A stretch of 64,000 nt of DNA from Cephalopachus bancanus (lineage: Eukaryota; Chordata; Mammalia; Primates; Tarsiidae). Every line of letters starts with the position of its first letter. The first letter of the stretch is position 1. A program made the translations under genes and the position numbers. The stretch is from positions 2,170,001 to 2,234,000 of the forward strand of contig JAPVLO010000138.1 of NCBI GenBank assembly GCA_027257055.1. Direction: 5' to 3'. Under the pieces are notes generated by a model. It made no database searches. It was not told where the DNA came from and saw only the letters and a program-made list of their open reading frames with translations. Of this stretch, positions 12,810-23,682 are shown piece after piece.

Positions 12810-14140
12810 CTTTCCATAACCTGAACACTACTGTCCTATGAAATAACCTTACTGGGTCACCAAGGATCTCCTAATTGTCTAATCCAATTAACCACACTAA
12901 AAGTGTTTATTCTGTTTTACTGTTCATATTTGACGTTGATAGATGCTTTTGCCACTTGAAGTACTTCCCTTATTTGATGTTTACGACACCTGTCTCTCTT
13001 AGTTCTTCTCTCTGCTTAGTCCTTATCAGTGCCCATTGTTGAATCCTTGTTCCTAGTGAGCATTTAAATGCTGCATCTCACCAAGTTTCCATCCTTGATT
13101 GCATTTCCTTCTTTTTCTTGAATATCCCTTGAGAGTTCACTTCAACCAGGCCAATGACTCCAGCTCTGCATCTTCCTGAGCTTGGAACTATTTTCAGATG
13201 TGTGCTGGAGGCCTTCACATGGGTGTTTGCTATTCACATGAAACTTAACAGTGAAGTCTACTTATAGTCCCCCAAATAATTCTCCTCCTGCAAACCTAAC
13301 CCCAATTATCTCTCGCTACTATTCTTCACTTCTAATTTTCGACCTGTCATAACTCAACAGAAATGTTCAATTCATTCTTTGTCTAATGTCCTATGGCTTT
13401 GCACGCCCACTAAACTACCTTCTCAAAAATAAAATATTGGCATTACAGCATGAGTGTACTTAAAACTAAGGCACACATACAATGACACGTTTTATCTTGT
13501 GTATATTTTACCACAAGAAAAAATGAAACAAAGTACTCCAAATTCTGGGAAAAATTATTTAGTGATTCCCCGACTACAAACTCTCTTTTTTTGTTTTTTG
13601 TTTTTGTTTTTGTTTTTTGAGTTGGAGTCTCACTCTGTCGCCCAGACTGGAGTGCAGTGGCCACAGAAAGGACACTTCAAGTGGGGCTCCAGTTTGCCCC
13701 TCCAAGTTCCCCCTGTTACTTGTGTTTCTGTCACCCTGACCCTCATAATATTTGTTGATTATGTCAGAACACTTCACCACCACTGGGCCTTTGCCTATGT
13801 TGTTCCCTCTGCCCCAAATATGTTCTTTTCCCTATCTGGTGAACTCTTATTCATAATTTAATCTCTACTCTCTTTTGTTAAATTTTCTCAGGATATCCCA
13901 GGCTGAGCCAGTGAGTTCCTGGTAGGTACTCCAATGACAATATTTCATATTCACTTTTACCACAGTGCTTATCACCTTATAATTATTCATTTCTACTTTT
14001 CTCTACTAGACTATGAACAAATTAAGCACAAGACTATAGACAATGACTCATTAACTTTTTTATTCCTGGTTGTTAGTGAAATTCCTAGAAAAAGATTGCC
14101 ACTTATTAGAGAATGCATAATGGATGAATCAATGAGAGTG
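12810..14140 (+). mobile_element. L2 LINE relic (reverse transcriptase to 3' end), interrupted
   Basis: The left part recalls the L2 reverse-transcriptase region (GGTCACCAAGGATCTCCTAATTG then CCAATTAACC). The right part recalls the L2 3' region, with CTGGGCCTTTGCCTATGTTGTTCCCTCTGCC and a terminal GATGAATCAATGAG. A truncated Alu sits inside at 13586-13662. The relic is heavily mutated and encodes nothing. Confidence 0.6.
13586..13662 (-). mobile_element. Severely truncated Alu (3' end only)
   Basis: An oligo-T/(GTTTTT)n tail is followed by GAGTTGGAGTCTCACTCTGT and about 40 more bases, and homology stops after GTGCAGTGGCC. Only the last part of the right monomer was inserted. Confidence 0.8.
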
Positions 14141-14156
14141 AATAGAAAGAAAAGTA

Positions 14157-14458
14157 GCAGCCGGGCTCGGTGGCTCAGCCTGTAATCCTGCGCCTTTGGG
14201 AGGCTGAGGTGAGTGGATTGCCTGAGACCGCGGGTTTGAGACCCGCCTGGGCAACTTGGCGAGACCTCATCTCTCCAATAAATCAAAAAATCAGCCGGGC
14301 GTGGTAGTGCATGCCTGTAATTCCGGCTACTAGGAAGGCTGAGGTGGAAGGATCGCTGGAGCCCAGCAGGTCGAGGCTGCGGTGGTCAGGAGCAGCCACT
14401 GCACTCCAGTCTGGGCGACAGAGTGAGACTTCAACTCAAAAAAAAGAGAAAGAAATAA
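14157..14458 (+). mobile_element. Full-length dimeric Alu, lineage-specific type
   Basis: It begins GCCGGGCTCGGTGGCTCAG, runs through both monomers and ends in a purine-rich tail (AAAAAAAAGAGAAAGAAATAA). The 13-bp duplication AGAAAGAAAAGTA at 14144-14156 and 14459-14471 flanks it. It lies inside or at the end of an L2 relic. It forms an inverted Alu pair with the copy at 14774. Confidence 0.9.
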
Positions 14459-14773
14459 AGAAAGAAAAGTAACAAATAACAGCATAGAAACTCTGATCAC
14501 AGAACTTCATTTAATCTAAGATATCACCAGTTATCAAAAGCACCATTATTTTGAGTGCTATTGATAAGGGAAAAATTCTGCCAATCAAACCAAGACGTAT
14601 GCTTTTCTTAAATTTATATTTTTAAACATTGTTTTTATATTTATCAAAAAAACTCTTTTACACTTGTTTACATACGCTGAAGCTTTTAAAAAAATTGTAT
14701 GTATACATATAAAGAGAAATATAAGCAGACTAGAGCATCTTGAGCAGGTCACATGGCTTTTCCAGTTTAAATT

Positions 14774-15048
14774 TCTTTTTTTTTTAGAGTTGGAGTCTCA
14801 CTCTGTCGCCCAGACTGGAGTGCAGTGGCCGCTCCCGGCCACCGCAGCCTCGACCTGCTGGGCTCCGGCGATCCTTCCGCCTCAGCCTTCCGAGTAGCTG
14901 GAATTACAGGCATGCGGCTACCATGCCCGGCTGGTTTTTTGATTTATTGTAGAGATGAGGTCCCACTGGCCAGGCGGGTCTCGAACCCGCGGGCTCAGGC
15001 AATCCAATCACCTCAGCCTCCCAAAGCGCGGGATTACAGGCTGAGCCA
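14774..15048 (-). mobile_element. Dimeric Alu, 5' end missing
   Basis: Very similar to the copies at 19776, 27000 and 55818. It lacks the last few bases that would encode the Alu 5' end: homology breaks at GCTGAGCCACATGACG. The break falls within a few bases of the left end of the inverted-repeat element at 15055, suggesting the two events share a breakpoint. Confidence 0.85.
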
Positions 15049-15054
15049 CATGAC

Positions 15055-15190
15055 GCGTTGATGGACTGGCTGTAGCTATCTGAAACAGACACTTAGAATC
15101 TCTTCTTAACAAGTACCAATATTTAACTTTTTAATTTTAGCTAGTGAGTGGACATGCGTCTTTTGTGTTTAAAAGTAAGCTTACAAAAAG

Positions 15191-15235
<45 letters not shown>

Positions 15236-16194
15236 TATATATATGTGCGAGTGCATAGGCAGATACATAGTAACATTTTGAGGGAGATAGTCTTCAGAAG
15301 TCTTTTTGAGGTTAAAATTCAACATGGAAGTAATGTTTGGCCACTGGTGTTGTGCACAGCTTCACAATGACAGCCTTGTCTTTCTTCACCCACCTTCACA
15401 ATCTTCATCGTTTTAGTGCTTTGGTACTGACATGATAACTGTTGGACATGTTAAAGATCTCCAAGATTCACTGACTTATCCTATTTGTCTAAACTTATAT
15501 TTATTGTTTTCCTCAGTTGAATCACATGTTGCTGAAAGTACAAATGCTACTACTCAATTTACTTGACATGTCTGACAAAGGACTGTCCAACATACACTGG
15601 GATTAGTCACACCAGCTTCTCGTTGCTTTGAGTTTATCAATTCTATCCTATGTCAGTTTTCCTCATCTTCAGTTGCTTGGTGCCTGACAGCCAACCTTTT
15701 AACAAACATCTCAGTAATAAAGATGGAAATATCTTATATTTGTGGATCCCATTAAGGCTTTGGCTGTTCTTTGCAAGAAATTAGGAAATTGTCTTCATTC
15801 CTACTCTAGTGAATATTTGTTTCATTACTATCAAATTCATGTGTGCTGCTCTGTTTCCATGCCCTTCTGAATACAAAATAACTTACTGTTTCAAGGCTGA
15901 ATCACAGAGTAATCTTTTTGATAACATTTTCAGCAATGCACATAATTCAACTTGCATGACAATATGAATAGCCATGAGGGAGTTCCCACTTGTACTGGAA
16001 ATAGCAATTCCATCAAAATTTAGCCAGCAGTGATTGTAAGTTGTCATTGGCCATTAAAATAAGGTAAGCTTACTTTGAAACAAAAAAGATTCACGTCCAC
16101 TCACTAACTAAAATTAAAAAGTGAAATATTGATACTTGTTAAGAAGAGATTCTAAGTGTCTATTTCAGATAACCACAGCCAGTCTGTCAACTCC
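15055..16194. mobile_element. Inverted-repeat-bounded element, probable non-autonomous DNA transposon
   Basis: Two arms of about 130 bp, 15055-15184 and 16064-16194, are reverse complements with about 14 mismatches (about 89% identity). Both arms end internally at the palindrome GTAAGCTTAC and externally at GCGTTGA / GAGTTGA forms. The interior (about 880 bp) has no long open frame and carries an (AC)n tract at 15193-15224 near the left arm. Long terminal inverted repeats around a non-coding core fit a MITE-like or deleted DNA transposon. I cannot name the family and cannot see a clean target-site duplication. A chance inverted duplication is the alternative. Confidence 0.55.
15193..15245. 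repeat. (AC)n microsatellite with AT-rich end
   Basis: Sixteen uninterrupted AC units at 15193-15224 followed by ATATACACACATATATATATGTG-type alternation. It lies just inside the left arm of the 15055-16194 element. Confidence 0.95.
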
Positions 16195-16210
16195 TCGTTT
16201 TCTTCCACCT

Positions 16211-16234
16211 GTGTCGTGTGTTTGTGTGTGTGGG

Positions 16235-16265
<31 letters not shown>

Positions 16266-16298
16266 CGCGCGCGTGCGCATGCGCACGCATGCGCACAT
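16211..16298. repeat. Compound (GT)n(GC)n alternating tract, Z-DNA prone
   Basis: From about 16235 to 16297 the sequence is almost strictly alternating purine-pyrimidine. (GT)n passes into (GC)n and then into GCATGCGCACGCATGCGCAC, which is itself rich in palindromes. The tract starts about 15 bp outside the right arm of the inverted-repeat element. Confidence 0.95.
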
Positions 16299-16732
16299 TC
16301 CCTGAAAAATTGTGCCTTATAAGCAACAAATTATTATCCATACCTAGGGAATTCGATGACCATTCCAACACTTCTCTATTTTTTTTCCTCAAATCACAGT
16401 TCTACTCATTTACTTCTCTCTCAACAGATGACCCCCCCTTCTTATCTTGCTTGGAGAACAGAGATGTTAAAAATAAACACTTAGTTGCTCACCTGTCAGC
16501 TTTTCCATAAAACCCATCCGGCCTCTTTTTCTTTGCTTACGTCTCAGAGGAAAAGACATCCTTTTGGCTTTCCAAGGATAAATTCATTTTGGCCCTTAAA
16601 TGGTTGGATGATTGAAAATTCAACCAAGAGCAAAGAGTTGCTTGTTAAACCCGACAAACTTGTGTACAAACTAAGCACTCCACGTGACGCAGGTCAGTTT
16701 GACAAATAATGGTGTCAACATCTTTCATCTGT

Positions 16733-17172
16733 TCAAGGGGGACCCAAAAAACCTGGGTTTTTTTTAAATTAAAAATGTATACTTATTCTTACATTTTAAA
16801 ACTTCAGTCACCTCTAAAGTTCTCTCCGTTTGATGCAATACACCCATCAAGATGCTTTTCCCACTGCTCAAAAGTTTTTGAACTCATCAAATTTGATGTT
16901 TTTCAGTGCTTCTGCCATTTTTTATTTCACCTCTTCCACACTGGCAAAACGTTTTCCTTTGAGGACTTTTTTCATCCAGGGAAACAAACAAACAAAAAGT
17001 CATACAGGGTGAGACCAGGTGAATGGGGGGATAGGGCATGGGGGGTCAAGCCGTCTGGTGTGCTGAACCGCTGAACTGCTAAACTCTCAGCACAATATGG
17101 GCATATGTGCTGGTAAACCACCCATCATGAAATGGGCAAATGCGTTGAAAGAATCTCCAAAAAAATTTCACT
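16733..17172 (-). mobile_element. Mariner-like transposon relic (transposase C-terminus and 3' end)
   Basis: On the minus strand the segment reads as a broken mariner-type transposase C-terminal region: 'FEQWEKHLDGCI' can be read near 16850-16890, preceded by a DEKS-like segment. It ends in GGTTTTTTGGGTCCCC at 16733-16750. The same sequence, on the plus strand, occurs at 63140-63585. Several stops and shifts show that it is dead. The N-terminal half is not present next to it. Confidence 0.65.
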
Positions 17173-17174
17173 GA

Positions 17175-17271
17175 AGCTTGGAAATGCAGAGCTGGAAAAC
17201 TGTATGTTTCCAAATTTCTTTGTCTTGACACCCCACTTTCTCTCACCCACCTCCCTTAGCTTCGTCCCTTT
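17175..17271 (+). repeat. Left arm of 97-bp near-perfect inverted repeat
   Basis: Reverse complement of 18203-18299 with only two mismatches in 97 positions. It directly follows the mariner relic. The 931 bp between the arms holds an old L2 fragment and unassigned sequence. Confidence 0.95.
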
Positions 17272-17879
17272 CACACAACGCTAGCTGGTACACTGATGCT
17301 GGTGGGTTCCTAGAACACTTACCTGGAGGGGGAAACTTGTATCACAAGGAGCCCACCCTCCAAAAAATAATTCTACGTTTTTTGGGGGGTTCCTCTCCTA
17401 TGTCACTACTGAGAGACTTCATGTTGTTATAAATATACCCATGGAACAATATATGTTTTCTCTTCTGTTCACTGCCTTTAAGGTAATCAATATAAATAGA
17501 AAGAAATTTTAGGTGTTACACTCAAAATAAAGCAGATGCTCTAAACTTTTCAAATTGAGGACAGGATGAAACCCCAAAAAAGGAGTATTGGCTGTCTTAT
17601 AAGGTTCTCGATTGGCTATGGTCCTTCGAGAGTGAGGAGAGTAAGAAGAAAGATGGAGGAAGAGAGACTGTGGATGATAAAAAGTAAAGATACTTGTGGG
17701 TCCTCATTCAAGCCAGGAAGGACATAGTCTAAAGGGAACGCTGGACAAAGCCTGCTAAGGTTCCAAAGTTTCTCTCCCTTCCCCATAAGCGACGTGTGTG
17801 CAGATTCACAAATCAAAGCGAGTTACCAGAGTCACACACACCACCAGATGTTGCAAGGCACGGTGGGAAGGACACCAGT

Positions 17880-18165
17880 AGATAGTTTCCAGTGTCTAGG
17901 AAACGATCTCCTTCCTTTCTTCTCACTCTCAACGTGTTGCAGTGGCTTCTACACTTGCTGCCGCCACTTCCTTTCTCGCCACCACTTGCTCTTGAATGCG
18001 GCGCATTTTGATCTTCCGCCCCTACATCATGAAACTGCATTTCTGAAGGTCACCGTGATCATCACAAAATAAAATGGCTTTTTCTCTGCCCCATGCTTTC
18101 CTTCCGCTGTGTATGATTTTAACAGTTTTGATTACTCATCCTTGACATGCTGTTTCCTTCTGACT
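17880..18165 (+). mobile_element. L2 LINE fragment (reverse transcriptase region)
   Basis: The block TTCTGAAGGTCACCGTGATCATC followed by AATGGC and a degraded 'DxxxAFDxxDH'-like stretch corresponds to the L2 reverse-transcriptase region just before its catalytic motif. It is highly diverged. It lies between the two 97-bp inverted arms. Confidence 0.5.
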
Positions 18166-18202
18166 TTTTTTATTTTTCGTGTAAGAAGCTCAAATTTCAC
18201 AA

Positions 18203-18299
18203 AAAGGGACGAAGCTAAGGGAGGTGGGTGAGAGAAAGTGGGGTGTCAAGACAAAGAAATTTGGAAACATACAGTTTTCCAGCTATGCGTTTCCAAGCT
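18203..18299 (-). repeat. Right arm of 97-bp near-perfect inverted repeat
   Basis: Partner of 17175-17271. The two arms differ at only two positions (T/C and G/T within the end next to AGCTTGGAAA). Neither flank beyond the arms is shared, so the unit is a discrete inverted duplication. Confidence 0.95.
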
Positions 18300-18892
18300 C
18301 TAATTTTCTTTTATGCAAGCGAAGGGGTGAAGATAAAAAGGTATTTACCAGGCTGAGAAAATGTTCTAAGAGAGAACAGAAAGAGAAGAAAGTAAACGTG
18401 TTATCTTTCTTTCTTCTGCCAAAGGATTACCAGCATTTAGTAACATACTTTTAGAATCACAAACGAGAGTGATTTCTTCACTCACAGTGACTTTTCTTGT
18501 AACCAAGACTAGCCCTTAATAAGCACATATCCGTACTTTACACTTTCTATTCTGAATATGCCTGGATCACAGGGGTAGACGTCTGACCCAAATTAGGCAT
18601 ACAGTTTTGGTATCCTTGCAATTAGAAATTTATAAGACCCAAAGGCTTCCTGGGCGTTTTACCTGTGTCCTGTTAATAAATGTTAATATCTGGAGAAAAA
18701 GATGAGATCCTCAAACTCCTTACATTTGCCCTACCATCTGTTCTTCAAATATAAAGTGCAGTGCTCAATACTTTAATTAAAGGTGTGATTCAACATTAAA
18801 TAGTGCATGAACTTGTAGTGAGAATCTACCATTAGCTGATTCCCCATGTAAGAGATACCGAAACCCTGGAGGCTCAGAATGTGTTTTCCTTT
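18300..18892. other. Intergenic DNA, no gene recognised
   Basis: AT-rich, with no repeat I can name and no coding segment. Confidence 0.5.
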
Positions 18893-19024
18893 TTATTTAT
18901 TTATTTTTCATAAAGATGGAGTCTCACTGCTGCTCAGGCAGCTCTTAAACTGCTGGGTCAAGTGAGCCTTCTACCTTGGCCTCCCAAAGTACTGGGATGA
19001 CAGGCACGAGCCACTGCGCCTGGC
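18893..19024 (-). mobile_element. Old Alu-type monomer (7SL-derived)
   Basis: A single monomer-length unit from TTTATTTATTTATTTTT through GATGGAGTCTCAC to CCACTGCGCCTGGC. It is more diverged than the young dimers nearby and lacks a second monomer, consistent with a fossil left-monomer SINE or a deleted Alu. Confidence 0.65.
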
Positions 19025-19239
19025 TTTTGTTTTTCTTCTTCCCTGTTCCTCCTAGACTTTGGAATGTGGATGCAATTGAATCATATGAGAATTTTGAAAG
19101 TTAAATATCGTTAGAAAATGTTTCAGTTTTCAGGTTAAATGTTTTGTGGAATTTCATTAGAAAGATTAGACCATGTGTTATGTATCTCTTAACTGTTTGT
19201 CTTCCTTACTGTCTTGGCCCTGAGAACAGTTATATGTTG

Positions 19240-19390
19240 AGTTACTTTTTATTGTCTATCCTTTATAATACACCTGTGAGTTAACAAAATATGATTATTC
19301 ATACTGTACAGATGGTGGGACTAAAATATAATGTCATCTAAAAGCTGAATAGGAGAGTTGGAACCAGAATTTATGATTCCCCAAACCTCA
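19240..19390 (+). mobile_element. MIR SINE fragment
   Basis: The order TATTCATACTGTACAGATGGTGGGACTAA ... GAGTTGGAACCAGAATTTATGAT matches the MIR core (gaaactgag... then agccagga/ttcgaaccc). Diverged and short. Confidence 0.45.
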
Positions 19391-19775
19391 CGTAAAGCAG
19401 TATTTTCTGTGATATCCCTGTCCTCTCTTTAATGTTCATGAACAAAAGGCTGCATATAATTTAAATCTCAGATCAAAATGCCAACTACTTTTTCAGAATG
19501 GGTCTTAGTCTTTTACTTTAATGGAAATACACAGTGTATTAAAGTAGAGATAATGTTATCAATTTTCCTGTCAGATCAGGTTATCATAGATCTTCTCTTA
19601 AAGACAATTTAGCTTTTCAAGCTTGGTCACAAACAAAATGTCAATTTATTTTGATATTGTCTTAGATTTTTAAAAGTTTTTTGTCTTTTATAAAGATGTG
19701 TCAGAAACATAATTTTTAGCTAATTTTAGAATTCATATCTTCTGTATTATGCATAAGGTTAATTTCTTCCTTTTT

Positions 19776-20030
19776 TTTTTTTTTTTTTTGAGTTGGAGTC
19801 TCACTCTGTCGCCCAGACTGGAGTGCAGTGGCCGCTCCCGGCCACCGCAGCCTCGGCCTGCTGGGCTCCGGCGATCCTTCCGCCTCAGCCTTCCGAGTAG
19901 CCGGAATTACAGGCGTGTGCTACCACGCCTGGCTGATTTTTTGATTTATTGTAGAGATGAGGTCTCGCTGCCCAGGCGGGTCTCGAACCCGCGGGCTCAG
20001 GCAATCCACTCACCTCAGCCTCCCAAAGGC
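19776..20030 (-). mobile_element. Young Alu, 5' truncated
   Basis: Nearly identical to the copies at 27000 and 55818, but it stops at CCTCCCAAAGGC. The perfect 15-bp duplication AATTTCTTCCTTTTT at 19761-19775 and 20031-20045 marks the insertion. The T-run is about 19 long including the duplication. Confidence 0.92.
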
Positions 20031-20337
20031 AATTTCTTCCTTTTTAAATGTTCTGTCTGGGGACATGTTTATGAAAACAAGTGGTGATTTCTGATGGAAG
20101 TCATGTGTTATTGAAAATACCATGAAGCTAAGCATTTTACCCTATATGTCAGGTTTGGAAAGCTATCAGCTTAATAAATCAAGAAAAATCACATTTTGTA
20201 CTAAGAAGCATATAAAAATTTAAAAACTTATTTTTGTACTGTAAAGAAAGAGAAGACAGGGAAAACTAATTTGGACTGACCCAATTTTGTTCTTATGTAT
20301 AAAACAGCTATGTATCCATATTAATAAAAAAAAGTTT

Positions 20338-20625
20338 TCGGCTGGGCTCAGTTGCTCAGCCTGTAATCTCAGCACTTTGGGAGGCTGAGGTGAGTGGATT
20401 GCCTGAGCCCATGGGTTCGAGACCAGTCCAGGCAACTTGGCGAGACCTCATCTTACAATAAATAAAAAGTTAGCCAGGTGTGGTAGTGCACACTTGTAGT
20501 TCCGGCTACTTGGAAGGCTGAGGCAGAAGAATCGCCAGAGTCCAGCAGGTCAATGCTGGGGGGGCCTGGGTGTGCCACTGCATTCCAGCCTGGATGATGG
20601 AGTGAGACTCCAACAAGTTTTCCCC
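20338..20625 (+). mobile_element. Dimeric Alu
   Basis: Begins GGCTGGGCTCAGTTGCTCAG and ends GAGTGAGACTCCAAC. It is a little more diverged than its neighbours. It forms an inverted pair with the copy at 19776, separated by about 300 bp. A short AAGTTTTC repeat at both ends may be the target-site duplication. Confidence 0.85.
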
Positions 20626-20924
20626 AAAAAGACGAAGTATAGGAAAAAAAGATATTGGCTTAACCAAGTATATATTTTACTCATTCCTTTTTCTAAGGGT
20701 GGCATAAAATGACAATTGATTTACCATAATGCACATATCAACTTACATCTTTACTATATTTGTCACGGGTAGAGTATCTAAAGTGAAGATTTCTTAAGAG
20801 ATTCGGAGTTTAGTTTACCATCCACATCGCTGGACTTTTTTTCTGTAGTTAATGAAGCCCAGGGGCTAACCTAAGTCATGGAATTCTCATCTGTCATCCC
20901 TGCAGCAGTGACGAAGCCCAAAAT

Positions 20925-21120
20925 GAAGTTCCATTCTCCGTTCTAGTTCTGTAGCTTGATATTAGTCAAGTAATCAAGCACAACTCCTAGGCTCTTATGT
21001 TTTCAGAGGAGGAAACGAAGGTCAAGTGACTTGCCTTGGGTCACACAGCAAGACATCATAAGAACAGGGAATCAATTCAGTGGCCTTGGACTTGCTCAGA
21101 CATTACCAAGGCCGCTGAAC
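20925..21120 (+). mobile_element. MIR SINE fragment
   Basis: Contains GAGGAGGAAACGAAGGTCAAGTGACTTGCCTTGGGTCACACAGC-type sequence, the most recognisable part of the MIR core, followed by a degraded AGTGGC... stretch. Confidence 0.75.
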
Positions 21121-22391
21121 CTTACTACCTTCTCAGGTAATTGCCTTCTCTGTTATCAAGTGGGTCGCATCTTTTTGTTCTTTTTAAGCAGAAACCCTTT
21201 CTCCCCCATTCTTTTTCTTCTTCTTTTACACAGGCATGTAGAAATGCTATTTTCCACTTAGTGTTACTGGTAATTATCTTCAAGGAAACCAGAATACAAA
21301 TTTAAAGTACTCATTAACATGCTGATTAGAAATGTCTCTCAAAGACTCAAAAGGCTGGAAGAGACCCCCAGAGATCTTCTGATCCAGCCCCTGACTCCGG
21401 GCATGTTTCACCTAAACAGTTTCAGGCAGATGGAAAACTATATTTATGACCCCAAGGAGAGAGTCCCCAAATTCCCTTCATAACATAACCCTGGGCTTAG
21501 ATCCGCTTCTCTCTATAATGGGTTATGTGCAAAATATAGAGAAGCTGCCTCCCCCTTATAATGTCAGATATTACTAAGGTGACTAAGATTAGCCAGAAGT
21601 GTTTGTATTCCTATAACTCTTATCTGACCAACCTTTCTGGTTCTATTTTAGAGAAGTCTTCCTACTCATTAGACATTCTTTATTCTTTTAACATAAAACC
21701 TGTTGTCTTTTATTTTTCCACTTAGAACCATATCCTAGAAGAGATGGAATCTTTCCATAATTTTAATTGAGTTCAAATGCCTGCCTCTTTGTATGCTTTT
21801 TGTTTCTACAATGCAGAATGTGTCCCATAGAAATACCGGTCCTTTCTCCCAATCCCTGCCTCACCAGCCCAACCAGCATGATCTCAGGCAGAGTTTGAAG
21901 GAACTGTGAGAATTAACAGTTTAGAAGTTGGATGACGACCTGGGCCCATGTGTACATCATGACTTGTTAATATAATTTCCTTCAACATCTTCCAATTTTC
22001 CTAGCAGATGGTGCATAGGGCTTCAAAAAATTCAGTCTTGATAATCCCAATCTCATTTGTGTTTCACTTTTTCAGGCACTGATCCTATCTTAGCTTAATT
22101 ATGCTTCCGATCTAAAATAATTTTCTAACTTCATTAAATTCAAAACATCTTTATAAAAATATTAATGAGTACTCTTTTAAATCTCCACATTGAATGGCAG
22201 AAAACATTTGCTGGGGAAAAAATTCTTAGCCCGAAAGTACCTAACAGAATGAAAAGAAGTTTTTCCAAAGGATGGGCCTCTGATATTTATACAAACAACC
22301 CCAATGAGCTACATGAATTATACTTTGAGCACTGAAGGTGGTGGGAACATCCTGTCACTTTTTCACATGATAAAATGTCTGAATGTATCAA
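21121..22391. other. Intergenic DNA, no gene recognised
   Basis: Mixed AT-rich sequence with no repeat or coding segment I can support. Confidence 0.5.
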
Positions 22392-22399
22392 CAACATCT

Positions 22400-22401
<2 letters not shown>

Positions 22402-22444
<43 letters not shown>

Positions 22445-22703
22445 ATTTATGTATTTATTTTGGAGTCAGAGTCTTACTCTGTCGCCCAGGCTGGAGTGCA
22501 GTGGCATGCTCATGGCCACCCCAGCGTCGACCTGCTGGGCTCAGGTGATCCTTCAGCCTCAGCCTTCCAAGTAGCCGGAATTACAGGTTCGCACTGCCAT
22601 GCCCGGCTAATTTTTTGTTTTAACATTGTGGAGATGCACTCTTGGGTTCAGGCAATTCTCTCACCTCAGCCTCCCAAACTGCTGGGATTACAGGCTGAGC
22701 CAC
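22402..22703 (-). mobile_element. Dimeric Alu whose tail has become a (GT)n microsatellite
   Basis: The element starts in a (GT)n array (about 22400-22441), then TTTTATTTATGTATTTATTTT, then Alu sequence to the 5' end near 22700. The 10-bp direct repeat CAACATCTAC at 22392-22401 and 22704-22713 lies immediately outside the (GT)n and the 5' end. The microsatellite therefore grew inside the A tail. Confidence 0.85.
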
Positions 22704-23289
22704 CAACGGCCTGCAACATCTACATATTTTGGAAAGCCGGCCTTCCGTTCTTCTCTTCTGTATTTCCTGCTTGTTTACTAAGACGGTTCTTAAAGTACGG
22801 AACAAGCGTTGGCTTGGAAGGTGGGTTATCTGGATTCCCTGTTGTAGACTTTCTGCTGACCAACACTGAGCTGGGACGATTCTTTGTTATGGATCCTTTG
22901 ATATCTACGTGTAAATGAAGGGCTTGTAATAGATGACTTCTGAGGTTCCTTTAACCTCTAAAATTGTAGCATAAGTGAAGGAACAAATGAATTCATGAAT
23001 GACTGAATACAGTTGTTGAAAATGTTGATCTACTTCCGCCTAGTTTCTTTTTTTTTCCAGGAAAAATGAGATGAGACGGTATAACTCAAATAGGCATTTT
23101 TGAAATGTATTTTAATTGTAAGCTAAATGTTGATTGGATATTTTTGACTTAATATAACAAATACCTATCGGGCCTTTAGATGCTAGAAATATGTAGAGTA
23201 TAAAAGAAAAAAGCAGTCAGATATTCAAACAAATGTTTTAAATAAAATGCAGCTTCAATCCCAAATTAAATTTCAATTTAAAAAAAACT

Positions 23290-23682
23290 TCAATGAAATT
23301 CGAATGCACTATATCCATAAAGCAGAATCTGGAATAAGCATGGAATCAAGTCTGTTCCAGTGAAAAATTCCATGTCAGGATTTGTCCAATTGTCTTTTTT
23401 TCTCTTTCTTAGAAATCTGCTAGGGCTGATCTGCCAAAACATCAAGAGTACCTCTGCCAATGAAGGCTGGGTGGGTTGACACTTTGAACACATCTCACCA
23501 TGACACCTAACAGTAGCAAAGGATAGCCTATTCATGTCATTAATATCGACAATGCCATTTGTCACCACATAGGAGATGTTAGATATGATTGGGAAAGCAA
23601 TCTACAACTGGAACAGCCCAAAGAATGCTATATAGTGTCAATTAACTCATACTGTATTTAAATGCTTAGTCTTGTTTGTGGT
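23290..23682. other. Intergenic DNA with unassigned open frame
   Basis: A minus-strand open frame of 92 codons (23290-23568) has no domain I recognise and no splice or promoter context. It may be a chance frame or a fossil of an unrecognised repeat. Not supported as a gene. Confidence 0.3.

Noticed and set aside
16136..16510. 124-codon plus-strand frame
   Set aside because: Made of the (GT)n(GC)n tract and flanking sequence, so repetitive Cys-Val-Ala with no domain.
16709..17074. 121-codon plus-strand frame
   Set aside because: Antisense to the mariner relic, which reads as transposase only on the other strand.
22304..22918. 204-codon plus-strand frame
   Set aside because: It runs through a (GT)n array and an Alu, encoding poly-Cys-Val and the usual Alu antisense peptide. 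Not a gene.
23290..23568. 92-codon minus-strand frame
   Set aside because: I considered a decayed retrocopy, but no parent gene is recognisable and no poly-A or target duplication is visible.
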